From NCBI RefSeq assembly GCF_030695085.1, contig NZ_JAUYTS010000035.1, forward strand, positions 1 to 54,095: a stretch of DNA of 54,095 bases. The letters are read 5' to 3'. Positions 25,340 through 33,915 of this stretch are shown piece after piece. The notes under the pieces were generated by a model that made no database searches, was not told where the DNA came from, and saw only the letters and a list, made by a program, of their open reading frames with translations. The DNA comes from Falsiroseomonas sp. GTDB taxonomy: Bacteria > Pseudomonadota > Alphaproteobacteria > Acetobacterales > Acetobacteraceae. Numbering within the stretch: the stretch's first letter is position 1; each line of letters begins with the position of its first letter. Position numbers and translations under genes: made by a program.

Positions 25340-25556
25340 CCGCCGCTGCGTCACGGTGCGTGGCAATCCTCATCAAAGGTAGCGCGGGCGGCGGAACGGA
25401 GCATGCAACCTCCACAAGCGGCGGGCGGTCGGCCGTAGGATTGTTCTGGCGCTTGGCGCCACCATGGCGGGGCTGCCCTTGCCGCGCAAGGCGGGGCTAC
25501 CGCACCGCAGCGTTTCAAAGCAGTGTGATGGCGTGACGTGGAGGGATGGGATTCGG

Positions 25557-26801
25557 ATGTCGGGATCGGTGCTGGTGCTGGGGGCTGGCATGGTGGGCGT
25601 CTCGGTCGCGCTGCATCTGCAACGGCGCGGGCGGGACGTGGTGCTGGTGGACCGGCAGGAGCCGGGCGAGGGGGCCAGCTTCGGCAATGGCGGGCTGATC
25701 CAGCGGGAGGCGGTGTTCCCGCACCCCTTCCCGCGCAAGCTGTCCGAAATCCTGCGGATTGCGCGCAACCGGTCGGTGGACGCGGTGTACCACCCGACGG
25801 CGCTGCCGGGCCTGGCCGCGCCGCTACTGCGCTACTGGTGGCATTCCTCGCCGGAGCGCTACGCACAGGCCGCCGCCGCCCATGCGGCGCTGATCGCGAC
25901 TTGCCTCGATGAGCATCTGGCCCTGGCGCGCGGTACGGCGGCGATGGCGCTGCTGCGGCCGATCGGCTGGATGCGCCTTTATGCCACGCCCGAAAGCATG
26001 CAAGCGGCATTGGCGGAGGCGGAGCGTGCGCAGCGCCAGCATGGGGTGAATTTCGCCGCCCTGGACAGCGCCGCGCTGGCGGCGGCGGAGCCGCATCTGC
26101 TGCTGCCGCGCGAAGGCGCGATCCATTGGACCGACCCGCTTTCGGTCAGCGACCCGCAGGCGCTGACATTGGCCTATGCCGCGCTGTTCAACGAGGCAGG
26201 TGGCAGCTTCACGCGTGGCGATGCGGCCACGCTGGAACGCCACGGCGCCGGCTGGCGCGTGACCACGCCGCAGGGGGCGGTGGAGGCTGCGGAGGTGGTG
26301 GTCGCGCTCGGTGCCGGGGCAGGGGCGCTGACGCAGCGCTTCGGCTATGCGCCGCCGCTATTCGGCAAGCGCGGCTACCACATGCACTACCGGCTGCGCG
26401 GTAATGCGGTGCTGAACCGGCCCGTGCTCGATACGCAGAGCGGCTTCCTGCTGGCACCGATGCGCGCCGGCGTGCGGCTGACCACCGGCGCAGAATTCGC
26501 CGTGGCCGATGCCGCGCCGACGCCCGTGCAACTCGCCCGCGCCGAGCCGCTGGCGCAGCGCCTGCTGCCGCTCGGTGAACGCGTCGATGCCAAGCCGTGG
26601 ATGGGCGTGCGGCCCTGCACGCCGGATATGCTGCCGGTGATCGGCAAGCTGCCCGGCCAGGCTGGCGCCTGGTGCGCCTTCGGCCACGCGCATCAGGGCC
26701 TGACGCTGGGGCCGACCACCGGAAGGCTGCTGGCAGAGATGATGACCGGGGAGGCGCCCTTCCTGCCGCCCGAGCCGTACCGGCCCGAGCGGTTCGGGTA
26801 A
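25557..26801 (+). CDS. D-amino-acid-dehydrogenase-like FAD oxidoreductase
   Basis: 414 residues of the DadA/DAO family. N-terminal FAD motif LVLGAGMVGVSVALHLQRRGRDVVLVD (GxGxxG), then GASFGNGGLIQREAVFPHPFP, typical of DadA-type proteins. The C-terminus has WMGVRPCTPDMLPVIGKLP and FGHAHQGLTLGPTTGRLLAEMM. Oxidatively deaminates D-amino acids or related amines, passing electrons to quinone or O2. ATG 25557 has GGAGGG 12 nt upstream; a longer frame exists but begins before the FAD motif without support. Divergent from the monooxygenase pair. A 15-bp inverted repeat (CCTTGC-CGC-GCAAGG, 25477-25491) lies in the shared promoter region. Confidence 0.85.
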   Translation: MSGSVLVLGAGMVGVSVALHLQRRGRDVVLVDRQEPGEGASFGNGGLIQREAVFPHPFPRKLSEILRIARNRSVDAVYHPTALPGLAAPLLRYWWHSSPERYAQAAAAHAALIATCLDEHLALARGTAAMALLRPIGWMRLYATPESMQAALAEAERAQRQHGVNFAALDSAALAAAEPHLLLPREGAIHWTDPLSVSDPQALTLAYAALFNEAGGSFTRGDAATLERHGAGWRVTTPQGAVEAAEVVVALGAGAGALTQRFGYAPPLFGKRGYHMHYRLRGNAVLNRPVLDTQSGFLLAPMRAGVRLTTGAEFAVADAAPTPVQLARAEPLAQRLLPLGERVDAKPWMGVRPCTPDMLPVIGKLPGQAGAWCAFGHAHQGLTLGPTTGRLLAEMMTGEAPFLPPEPYRPERFG

Positions 26802-26840
26802 GTAAGCGCCATTGAGCGCGACCTGCGCCCGCCGCTTATG

Positions 26841-26872
26841 CGTCGCGCCGAAGGCGCGCCTTCGGCGCGACG
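26841..26872. terminator. 32-bp perfect palindrome, bidirectional terminator
   Basis: CGTCGCGCCGAAGG / CCTTCGGCGCGACG with CGCG at the centre: 14-bp arms and no mismatch. Lies between the convergent FAD oxidoreductase and SBP genes. Confidence 0.7.
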
Positions 26873-26940
26873 TAGCCAAGCCCGCGGATGCGGGTGCCGG
26901 CGATTGGGGGCGGATCAGTTACGATCCGCTTGAACCGATC

Positions 26941-28524
26941 TCAGTTCTTCTCGATGTTCCAGAACACCATGACCGGCGCATTCAGCACGCCCTGCACATT
27001 GGCGCGCCGCGCATAGGGCTGGTCCACCTGGCCGAGCACGCGATAGGGCTGCATCTCCGCCAGCCGCCGGTGCAGCGCCTCCAGCGCCGCATCGCGCGGC
27101 GGGCCTTCCGCGGAATCGAGGAAGGCGGTGCGCAGGCGCTCGGCTTCCTCGTCGCAGGGCCAGCCGGACCAGTTGCGGCCGTCGCAGGCCATGTTGGTGC
27201 CGATATTGGTCAGCGGATGCTGCATGGTGGCGCCGGAGGCATAGGTGACGAACAGGTTCCAGCCGCCCTGGTCCGGCGGGTCCTTGCGCGGCTGGCGGGA
27301 GACGACCGTGCCCCAGTCATTCACCTGCAGGTCGATATTCATGCCGATCTGCCGCAGGTTCGAGGCGACGACCTCCGCCATCCGGCCGATCGGCGCGATG
27401 TCGGTGCTGGTGATGAAGACGATGCGTTCGCCGCGATAGCCGGATTCCTGCAGCAGCGAACGCGCGCGTTCCAGGTTCGGCGTGCGGAGGCCGTCTGTGC
27501 CCGCCTCGGTGCCGAGCGGCGTGCCGCAAATGAAATAGGCCTGGCAGCGCCGCCACCATTGCTCATCGCCCCAGCCGCCGGCCATCACCTCACCCTGGTC
27601 GGTCGCCAGCGCGAGCGCCATGCGGGCGCGTGGGTCGTTGAAGGGTGGGTGCAGGCTGTTCGGCCGCAGCATGCCCTGGTTGCCCAGCGCGTTCAGCCGT
27701 TCCACGCGCACATCGCGCCGGCGCGACACCACAGGCAGCAGGTCCAGCGCCGGCTGTTCCCAGATATCCACCTCACCGGTCTGCAAGGCCGCCGCCGCCG
27801 TCGCGGCATCCGGCATGATGTGCCATTCGACGCGATCGAGCTTCACCACGCGCCCGCCGGCCAGGCCACTGGGCGGCTCCGCGCGCGGCACGTAATCCGC
27901 ATTGCGGTCATAGACCACGCGCTGGCCGGACAGCCACTGGTCGCGGTTGAAGCGGAAGGGGCCGGAGCCGATGGTGGCGGTGATCGGCCGCGACGGATCG
28001 CTGCTGGCATCGGCCTCCCGCATGATGGCCGGGATCTGCCCGACGGCGGAGCCGAGCGCCTGGGCGACGAAGCCATGCGGGCGCGTCAGCCGCATCTCGA
28101 AGGTCTTGTCGTCCACCGCATCGAGCGAGGCGACGCGCGCGCCGAGATGGCTGCCCACCACGTCGCGTGCCATCCAGCGGCGCAGGCTGGCGATCACGTC
28201 GCGCGTCGAGACCGGCTGGCCATCATGGAAGCGCAGACCGTCGCGCAGCGTGAAGCGCCAGACCAGGCCGTCATCGCTGGTGGTGAAGGACTGCAGCATC
28301 TGCGGATGCGGCCGCAATTCGGAATCCCAGGCGAACAGCGTCTCATAGATCATCAACCCATGCATGCGGGTGATGACGACGGAGACGGCGACGGGATCGA
28401 GCGTGCGGAGATCCGCATGCGGCACCACTCGCAACACGCGGGCCGGGTCCTGCGCCTGGGCCGTGGTGGCGCCGAGCAGCAGCGCAGCCGCGGCCACGGC
28501 GCCCTTGAGGATCGAGGTGGTCAT
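26941..28524 (-). CDS. Family 5 (peptide-type) ABC substrate-binding protein
   Basis: 527 residues. Sec signal MTTSILKGAVAAAALLLGATTAQAQ. Family 5 features: RVVPHADLRTLDPVAVS, a DGLVWRFTLRDGLRFHDGQPVSTRDVIASL block and PFNDPRARMALALATDQ. Overall close in layout to the SBP at 7865-9463, including ELRPHPQMLQSF versus YKPQMLSGW and the C-terminal VFWNIEK. Periplasmic capture of a peptide-like solute. 16 bp after the S12 hydrolase gene; last gene of the SDR-hydrolase-SBP operon under the IclR divergent promoter. No permease genes nearby. Confidence 0.88.
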   Translation of the reverse strand: MTTSILKGAVAAAALLLGATTAQAQDPARVLRVVPHADLRTLDPVAVSVVITRMHGLMIYETLFAWDSELRPHPQMLQSFTTSDDGLVWRFTLRDGLRFHDGQPVSTRDVIASLRRWMARDVVGSHLGARVASLDAVDDKTFEMRLTRPHGFVAQALGSAVGQIPAIMREADASSDPSRPITATIGSGPFRFNRDQWLSGQRVVYDRNADYVPRAEPPSGLAGGRVVKLDRVEWHIMPDAATAAAALQTGEVDIWEQPALDLLPVVSRRRDVRVERLNALGNQGMLRPNSLHPPFNDPRARMALALATDQGEVMAGGWGDEQWWRRCQAYFICGTPLGTEAGTDGLRTPNLERARSLLQESGYRGERIVFITSTDIAPIGRMAEVVASNLRQIGMNIDLQVNDWGTVVSRQPRKDPPDQGGWNLFVTYASGATMQHPLTNIGTNMACDGRNWSGWPCDEEAERLRTAFLDSAEGPPRDAALEALHRRLAEMQPYRVLGQVDQPYARRANVQGVLNAPVMVFWNIEKN

Positions 28525-28540
28525 GCGCGTGCTCCGCTTG

Positions 28541-30064
28541 TCAGACACGATGAAACACAAGCACGCGGCTGCGATTGGTGACAAGCCGCAGCACGCCAGG
28601 CGCTTCCAGCCGCAGGCAGGCACGGCTCGGCCAGGGCGCGGCGCCAATCGGCATCAGCGCGCGCGTGGCATCCAGCGGGGTCAGCACCGCCTGGCGATGC
28701 AGCGGGCCGGCGCCCGTGGCGCAACGACCTGTGCCATCCGGCGCGATGGTAATGAGCAATTCGGCATGCTGTGCCGCGGCCCGCCAGGTGCCGGCGAATT
28801 CCGCCGAAAGTGGCGCAGGCTGCGCCGGATGAAATTGCCGTGACGCATGGCCGATCTCGCCGCGGATGCCAGCGCCATCCCGCCGCAGGCTGATCGGCAG
28901 GTAGGGCGAGAGCGAAATCGCCTCGCCCGGCTGCGCGCCGGCATACAGCGCCTCCGTCGCGCCAAGGAAGGTCAGCGCGCCGGCGCGGTGTTCGATCCAG
29001 GCGGGGCCGGTGTCCTCGACGAACAGACCCTCGGGCAGCAGCGCGGGCGCGCGCGCCGGCAACTCCAGGCCGAGCAGCGCCCCCATCACGCGCAGCGCCG
29101 GCAGCATCGGCTCCGTCTCCTCCCGGTTCGAGAGCAGGATCACGCCGGCGCCGCTGTCGGGGTCGATCAGGAAGTGGTTCTTGTGGCCGGGCAGGCTGCC
29201 GCCATGGCCGATCAGGCGGTGGCCGCCGATCTCGGCCAGGGCGAGGCCCAGCCCGTAGAAGGTGGGGCGCCCATCCGCCAGCGGCGCCGGCGCCGCCAGC
29301 CGGGCCAGCACATCCCCCGCCGGGCCTTCGCCGCGCAGCAGCGCGCGCAGCCAGGTGGCGAGGTCGCGCGCGCTGCCGGTGAGCGCGCCGGAAGCCGAGA
29401 GCGCCATGCCGTAGCTGCCGGCGTGCCAGCCCTCCTGCGGCGCGGACCGCCAATAGCCATCCGCGAGGCCGGGCAGCGGCCGGTCCCAGGCGGCGGGAAA
29501 GCGGAAGCCGGTGCCGAGCGCCGCGTTCAGCGCGCCCTCCACCCATTCACCAAAGACTGCGCCCTGCCGCGCCATGACCTGTTCCACCAGCCGGTAGCCG
29601 GTGTTGCTGTAGGACACCTCCGTCCCCGGCGGCGTGTCCAGCCCCGGCAGCGTGGCGGTGAAGGCATCCAGCGCGGCATTGTCGAGCGCGGTGGTGTAGG
29701 GCACGCCGCACAGGCCGTAGCATTGCATCAGATCGGGCAGGCCGCCCGTCATGCCCAGCGCGCGCCAGGCCGGCACGCCGGCCAGCGCCTCCGGCAACCC
29801 CGGCAGCAGCGCACCGAGCGACGCCGAGACATCCAGCCCGTGATTCAGCGCGAAGGCGCAGAAGACATGCTTGGTGAGGGAGGCGTAGCGCGTCGGTGTC
29901 GCCGCGGTGAAGGGAATGCCATGCGCCAGGCTGGCGAGGCCGCCGGCGAACTCGCCACGGATGCCGTCCCGGTCGAACAGCAGCACGGCGCCGCCGGGCT
30001 GGTCGGCGGGCCAGGCCTGCGTGATCGCCTTGGCCTCGGCGGCGGCCTTTGTCCAATCCGGCAT
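28541..30064 (-). CDS. Serine hydrolase, beta-lactamase/D-aminopeptidase (S12) family
   Basis: 507 residues, cytoplasmic by absence of a signal peptide. Penicillin-recognising fold motifs: SLTK (Ser62-Lys65, nucleophile and base), YSN (152-154) and HGGS (287-290) in place of KTG. The C-terminal part (about 330-507) is an extra beta-rich region as in D-aminopeptidase DAP. These enzymes cut D-amino-acid amides, D-peptides or ester/lactam bonds. A GGGGGAGAGCAGG ribosome site supports the ATG. Operon with an SDR upstream and an SBP downstream; the D-amino-acid-dehydrogenase-like gene nearby fits a D-configured or peptide-like substrate. Confidence 0.85.
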   Translation of the reverse strand: MPDWTKAAAEAKAITQAWPADQPGGAVLLFDRDGIRGEFAGGLASLAHGIPFTAATPTRYASLTKHVFCAFALNHGLDVSASLGALLPGLPEALAGVPAWRALGMTGGLPDLMQCYGLCGVPYTTALDNAALDAFTATLPGLDTPPGTEVSYSNTGYRLVEQVMARQGAVFGEWVEGALNAALGTGFRFPAAWDRPLPGLADGYWRSAPQEGWHAGSYGMALSASGALTGSARDLATWLRALLRGEGPAGDVLARLAAPAPLADGRPTFYGLGLALAEIGGHRLIGHGGSLPGHKNHFLIDPDSGAGVILLSNREETEPMLPALRVMGALLGLELPARAPALLPEGLFVEDTGPAWIEHRAGALTFLGATEALYAGAQPGEAISLSPYLPISLRRDGAGIRGEIGHASRQFHPAQPAPLSAEFAGTWRAAAQHAELLITIAPDGTGRCATGAGPLHRQAVLTPLDATRALMPIGAAPWPSRACLRLEAPGVLRLVTNRSRVLVFHRV

Positions 30065-30117
30065 CCTGCTCTCCCCCATGCGTGCGGCCGCAGGGTGGCG
30101 CCAACCGGCGCGGTCCT

Positions 30118-30879
30118 TCAAGGCAGGTAGGCGCCGCCGCTGATATGCAGGGACTGCCCGGTGATGAAGCGGCTGGCCGGCAGGCAGAGATGCAGCACCA
30201 TCGCCGCAACCTCCTCCACCTGCCCCTCGCCACCCGTCAGCACCCGCGCGCCGCCTGCCGGGGAGGGGGGCTCGCCCGCCGTTGCGCTGCGTGGCCCGCC
30301 GATCTTGCCGGGCACCACGCAGTTGACGGTGATGCCCTGGCCGCCGAATTCCACCGCCAGCGCCTTGGTCAGCCCGACCAGCCCGGCCTTGGCGGTGCTG
30401 ACATGCGCGCGCTGATGCGCGCCGATATGGCCGGTGACGCCGCCCATGTTGATGATTCGCCCGGCGCCGGCCGCGACCATGTGCGGCAGCGCGGCGCGGG
30501 AGCAGAGGAAGGCGCCATCGAGGATGATGGAAACCACGCGCCGCCATTCCGCCAGCTCCATCTCCAGGAAGGGGGCGAGGGCGCGATCGGCGGCGTTGTT
30601 CACCAGGATGTCCAGCCGGCCGAATTCGGCGACCGTCCTGGCCACCATCGCCGCGACCTGTTCCTCCGCCGTCACATCCGCCTGGACGGCCAAGGCGCGG
30701 CCGCCGGCGGCGCGGATTTCCGCGGCCACCGCCTCGACTTCGGCCATGTTGGTGCGGGTGTTGACCACCACGGCGGCCCCGGCACCGGCCAGCGCCAGCG
30801 CCGTGGCGCGCCCGTTGCGGCGCGCGGCGCCGGTGACCAGGGCCACTTTTCCGGCCAGCAGACCCTCGTGCATCGCCAT
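30118..30879 (-). CDS. SDR-fold protein lacking most catalytic residues
   Basis: 253 residues from ATG 30879 (GGAGGAG 6 nt upstream). SDR fold is clear, but key positions differ. The cofactor loop is TGAARRNGRA (middle Gly to Arg). The helix-4 Asn is replaced (SIILDGAFLC). The catalytic Ser position is Gly (NMGGVTG). The YxxxK motif reads VSTAK, with Val160 for Tyr; only Lys164 remains. So ordinary dehydrogenase activity is unlikely. First gene of an operon with the S12 hydrolase and an SBP, divergent from iclR with the shared palindrome between them. Role unknown. Confidence 0.82.
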   Translation of the reverse strand: MAMHEGLLAGKVALVTGAARRNGRATALALAGAGAAVVVNTRTNMAEVEAVAAEIRAAGGRALAVQADVTAEEQVAAMVARTVAEFGRLDILVNNAADRALAPFLEMELAEWRRVVSIILDGAFLCSRAALPHMVAAGAGRIINMGGVTGHIGAHQRAHVSTAKAGLVGLTKALAVEFGGQGITVNCVVPGKIGGPRSATAGEPPSPAGGARVLTGGEGQVEEVAAMVLHLCLPASRFITGQSLHISGGAYLP

Positions 30880-30966
30880 CGCCCGCTCCTCCCGCCCGGC
30901 CTCGGTGCCGGCCGGGCTGGGATAGCATCGGGCAGGCACCGCGCGCAGGCCGGTGCTTTCCGGTTG

Positions 30967-30981
30967 TTCCGCGCAGCGGAA
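30967..30981. promoter_or_regulatory. Palindromic operator 1 (TTCCGC-N3-GCGGAA)
   Basis: TTCCGC GCA GCGGAA, followed by TCC, lies in the 140-bp region between the divergent SDR (start 30879) and iclR (start 31020). The same core recurs after iclR. Best candidate binding site for the IclR protein. Confidence 0.6.
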
Positions 30982-31019
30982 TCCGGTGGGATGCATCCGG
31001 GATGGCGGAAGGGGGTTTC

Positions 31020-31811
31020 ATGGCATCGGCACAGCAAGCCCCGGCCGAGGCGGGCGCCAATGTGGTGGGCCGCACCGTGGCGCTGCTGCGTGGCTTCGCG
31101 GAGGCCGGGCAGAGCGTGTCCATCAAGGAATTGTCCACCCGTCTCGGCCTGCCGCCGAGCACGCTGCACCGCCTGCTGGAGCAGCTTCTGGCCGCCGGCA
31201 TGGTGGAACGCGCCCCGCGCCGGCGCTACCGCGTAAGCGCCGAATTCAGCCGCATCGGCGCGCTGGCCGCCCGCAAGACCGGCGTGCTGGAACTCGCCCG
31301 CCCGGTGCTGGAGGAGGTGGCGCGGGAGACCACGGAGACCTGCCTGCTGGGCATGCTGCTGCCGCAGACGCTGAGCATGATGTTCATCGACAAGGCGACC
31401 TCGCCCCTGCCGTTGCCCTATGAGGTGCGGATGCACCGCGCGCGGTCGCTGCTATGGGGTGCCACCGGGCTCGGCATGCTGGCCTGGCTCGACCCTGCCC
31501 AGGTGGAGCGCATCCTGCAGCGCGGCGAGGCCTCGCCGGTCGATGGCCAGGCGCCGCCGGAGCCGGGCCGCCTGGCGGCGCGCCTCGCAGAGATTCGGGC
31601 GCGCGGCTATGCGATGACGCGGGGCGAGCAGACCCAGGGCGCGGTGGGCATGGCCGCGCCGGTCTTCGGCGCCCGCAACCAGGTGGTGGCGGATCTCTGC
31701 CTGACCCTGCCGCAGCCGCGTTTCGGCCCGGATGACGAGGCACGCTTCGCCGGGCTGCTGACGCAGCGCGCCGCCTATCTGTCCCGCATGATGGGCCACC
31801 TGCCCGGATGA
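31020..31811 (+). CDS. IclR family transcriptional regulator
   Basis: 263 residues. N-terminal winged helix-turn-helix (about 20-75): VVGRTVALLRGFAEAGQSVS, STRLGLPPSTLHRLLEQLLAAGMVE. The C-terminal IclR effector domain includes LARPVLEEVARETTETCLLG, SLLWGATGLGMLAWL and GYAMTRGEQTQGAVGMAAPVF. Cytoplasmic one-component regulator that binds palindromes and a small organic effector. Start 31020 has GGAAGGGGG 6 nt upstream; ATG 31002 is an alternative. It lies between two catabolic operons of opposite direction, and two matching palindromes flank it. Confidence 0.92.
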   Translation: MASAQQAPAEAGANVVGRTVALLRGFAEAGQSVSIKELSTRLGLPPSTLHRLLEQLLAAGMVERAPRRRYRVSAEFSRIGALAARKTGVLELARPVLEEVARETTETCLLGMLLPQTLSMMFIDKATSPLPLPYEVRMHRARSLLWGATGLGMLAWLDPAQVERILQRGEASPVDGQAPPEPGRLAARLAEIRARGYAMTRGEQTQGAVGMAAPVFGARNQVVADLCLTLPQPRFGPDDEARFAGLLTQRAAYLSRMMGHLPG

Positions 31812-31822
31812 GGCGCAGGGCC

Positions 31823-31843
31823 GGATTCCGCTGGGCGGAATCC
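31823..31843. promoter_or_regulatory. Palindromic operator 2 (GGATTCCGC-N3-GCGGAATCC)
   Basis: Perfect 9-bp arms with a 3-bp centre (TGG), between iclR and the CoA-transferase gene. It shares the core TTCCGC-N3-GCGGAATCC with the site before iclR. It could instead terminate iclR, but the matching core and spacing favour an operator. Confidence 0.6.
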
Positions 31844-31916
31844 CGCGCCAACGCGGCGTTGCGACCGGCGCTCGCCCCGCCCTAGCCTTCGCATTGTCCT
31901 GTTGATGGAGTGCCCG

Positions 31917-33116
31917 ATGCCCGAGCCGCGCCTGCCGCTGTCCCGTTTCCGGGTGCTGGACCTCACCGCCCATCGCGCCGGCCCGACCTGCGCGCGGCAA
32001 CTGGCGGATTGGGGCGCCGATGTCATCAAGATCGAGCCGCCGGCGGCGCTGGATGACGAGCCGGGCGGCGGGCTGATCGGCAAGCGGCATGGCTCGGATT
32101 TCCAGAACCTGCACCGCAACAAGCGCAGCCTGACGCTCAACCTGAAGCAGGCCGAGGGCAAGGCCATCTTCTTCAAGCTGGTCGAGACCGCCGATGTGGT
32201 GCTGGAGAATTACCGCTCCGACGTGAAGACCCGCCTCGGCGTGGATTACGAGGCCTGCCGCAAGGTCAATCCGCGCATCGTCTATGGCTCCATCGCCGGC
32301 TTCGGCCAGGACGGCCCCTATGCGACGCGGCCGGGTGTGGACCAGATCGCGCAGGGGATGGGCGGGCTGATGTCCATCACCGGGCTGCCGGGGCAGGGGC
32401 CGGTGCGCGTCGGCATCCCGATCGCGGACCTCACCTCCGGCCATTTCCTGGCGCAGGGCGTGCTGATCGCGCTGCTGGACCGGGAACATACCGGCGTCGG
32501 GCAGTGGGTGCATACCTCGCTGCTGGAAGCGCAGATCGCCATGCTGGATTTCCAGGGCAGCCGCTGGCTGATGGACAAGGAAGTGCCCGCCCAGGCCGGC
32601 AACGACCACCCGACCAGCACGCCGACCGGCGTGTTCCCGACCACCGACGGCACGGTGAACATCGCCGCCGCCGGAGACCGGCTGTACCGCCGGCTATGCG
32701 AGGCGCTGGGCCGGCCGGACCTGATCGCGCATCCGGATTTCAATGATACCGGCAAGCGCCGCAAGAACCGCGTGGCGCTGAACCAGGCGATTGCCGAGAT
32801 CACCGCGAAGATGTCGAGCGCCGAGGTGGTGGCGCTGCTGACCAAGGCGGGCGTGCCGAGCGGGCCGATCTACAGCATCGACCAGACCTTCGGCGATCCG
32901 CAGGTGCAGCATCTCGGCATCGCGAAGCAGGTGGAACATGCGAGCCTCGGCACGCTTGGCGTGGTGGGCCAGCCGATCAACCTTTCCGCCGCGCCGCAGC
33001 CCGCGACGTTGCGGATGCCGACGCCGGAACTGGGCGAGCACAGTGAAGCGCTGTTGACGGAACTGGGCTACGACGCCGACGCCATCGCCCAGCTTCGCAC
33101 GCAGAACGTGATCTGA
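31917..33116 (+). CDS. CaiB/BaiF family CoA transferase
   Basis: 399 residues, class III. N-terminal RVLDLTAHRAGPTCARQLADWGADVIKIEPP, then NLHRNKRSLTLNLK, VLENYRSDV and GSIAGFGQDGPYATRPGVDQIAQGMGGLMS, where Asp142 matches the acyl-enzyme Asp of formyl-CoA transferase. Moves CoA between carboxylic acids without ATP, activating a substrate for beta-oxidation-like steps. ATG 31917 has GGAG at 7 nt. First gene of the CoA transferase-crotonase-hydrolase-SBP-amidase operon. Confidence 0.92.
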   Translation: MPEPRLPLSRFRVLDLTAHRAGPTCARQLADWGADVIKIEPPAALDDEPGGGLIGKRHGSDFQNLHRNKRSLTLNLKQAEGKAIFFKLVETADVVLENYRSDVKTRLGVDYEACRKVNPRIVYGSIAGFGQDGPYATRPGVDQIAQGMGGLMSITGLPGQGPVRVGIPIADLTSGHFLAQGVLIALLDREHTGVGQWVHTSLLEAQIAMLDFQGSRWLMDKEVPAQAGNDHPTSTPTGVFPTTDGTVNIAAAGDRLYRRLCEALGRPDLIAHPDFNDTGKRRKNRVALNQAIAEITAKMSSAEVVALLTKAGVPSGPIYSIDQTFGDPQVQHLGIAKQVEHASLGTLGVVGQPINLSAAPQPATLRMPTPELGEHSEALLTELGYDADAIAQLRTQNVI

Positions 33117-33129
33117 GGGAGTGCCGGCG

Positions 33130-33915
33130 ATGACGGGACGCATGCTGTCCGAGAAGACGGGCGGGATCGGCTGGATGACCTTCAGCAATCCCACCAAGCG
33201 CAACGCGATGTCGCTGGAGATGTGGGGCGCCATGGAGGCGATCCTGCTGGATTTCCAGGCCGACCCTGCGATCCGCGTCGTGGTGATGCAGGGCGAGGGC
33301 GACAAGGCTTTCGTCTCCGGCGCCGATATCTCGCAGTTCGAGAAGAACCGCAGCGATGCCGCCGCCGCCGCCGCCTATTCCGCCGTGTCGGACAGTGCGC
33401 GCGCCGCGCTGAACGCGCTCGACAAGCCGCTGATCGCGCTGATCCGCGGCTTCTGCATGGGCGGCGGGCTGGGCATCGCCATGGCGGCGGATCTTCGCTT
33501 CGCGGCATCCGATGCGAAGTTCGGCATTCCCGCCGCCAATCTCGGCATCGCCTATGCACATGACAGCCTGCGGCGGTTGGTCGGGCTGGTGGGGCCGGCG
33601 GCGGCGAAGGACATCCTGTTCTCAGCCCGCAGGCTGGAGGCGGAGGAGGCGCTGCGCCTCGGCCTGATCAACCGCATCTGCGCGCCCGAGACGCTGGAGG
33701 CGGAGGTGCGCGCCTATGCCGAGGCCGTTGCGCAGAAGGCGCCGCTGTCGGTGCGCGCCTCCAAGGCCATCGTGAATGAGCTGATGAAGCCCGAAAGCGC
33801 GCAGGACGCCGCGATGATGCGCGGCCATGTCGAGACCTGCTTCAACAGCGCCGACTACACCGAGGGCCGCCGCGCCTTCATGGAAAAGCGCACCCCCGTG
33901 TTCCAGGGAAGCTGA
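33130..33915 (+). CDS. Enoyl-CoA hydratase/isomerase family protein with altered catalytic Glu
   Basis: 261 residues of crotonase fold. The oxyanion-hole segments are present: KAFVSGADISQFE and GFCMGGGLGIAMAADLRFAA. The two Glu of true hydratases (rat Glu144 and Glu164) align with Ala (FGIPAANLGI) and Asp (AAAKDILFS). So it may not hydrate enoyl-CoA and could be an isomerase, hydrolase or C-C lyase. Start ATG 33130 has GGGAG upstream; a GTG at 33121 is an alternative. Follows the CoA transferase by 13 bp, as expected for acting on its CoA product. Confidence 0.87.
   Translation: MTGRMLSEKTGGIGWMTFSNPTKRNAMSLEMWGAMEAILLDFQADPAIRVVVMQGEGDKAFVSGADISQFEKNRSDAAAAAAYSAVSDSARAALNALDKPLIALIRGFCMGGGLGIAMAADLRFAASDAKFGIPAANLGIAYAHDSLRRLVGLVGPAAAKDILFSARRLEAEEALRLGLINRICAPETLEAEVRAYAEAVAQKAPLSVRASKAIVNELMKPESAQDAAMMRGHVETCFNSADYTEGRRAFMEKRTPVFQGS

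Noticed and set aside
25477..25491. CCTTGC-CGC-GCAAGG inverted repeat before the FAD oxidoreductase as an operator
   Set aside because: Only 6-bp arms in very GC-rich DNA and no second copy seen; too weak to list as a regulatory site.
26812..28581. 589-codon plus-strand frame
   Set aside because: Antisense to the SBP gene with a His/Arg/Ala-rich shadow translation; begins inside the palindromic terminator region.
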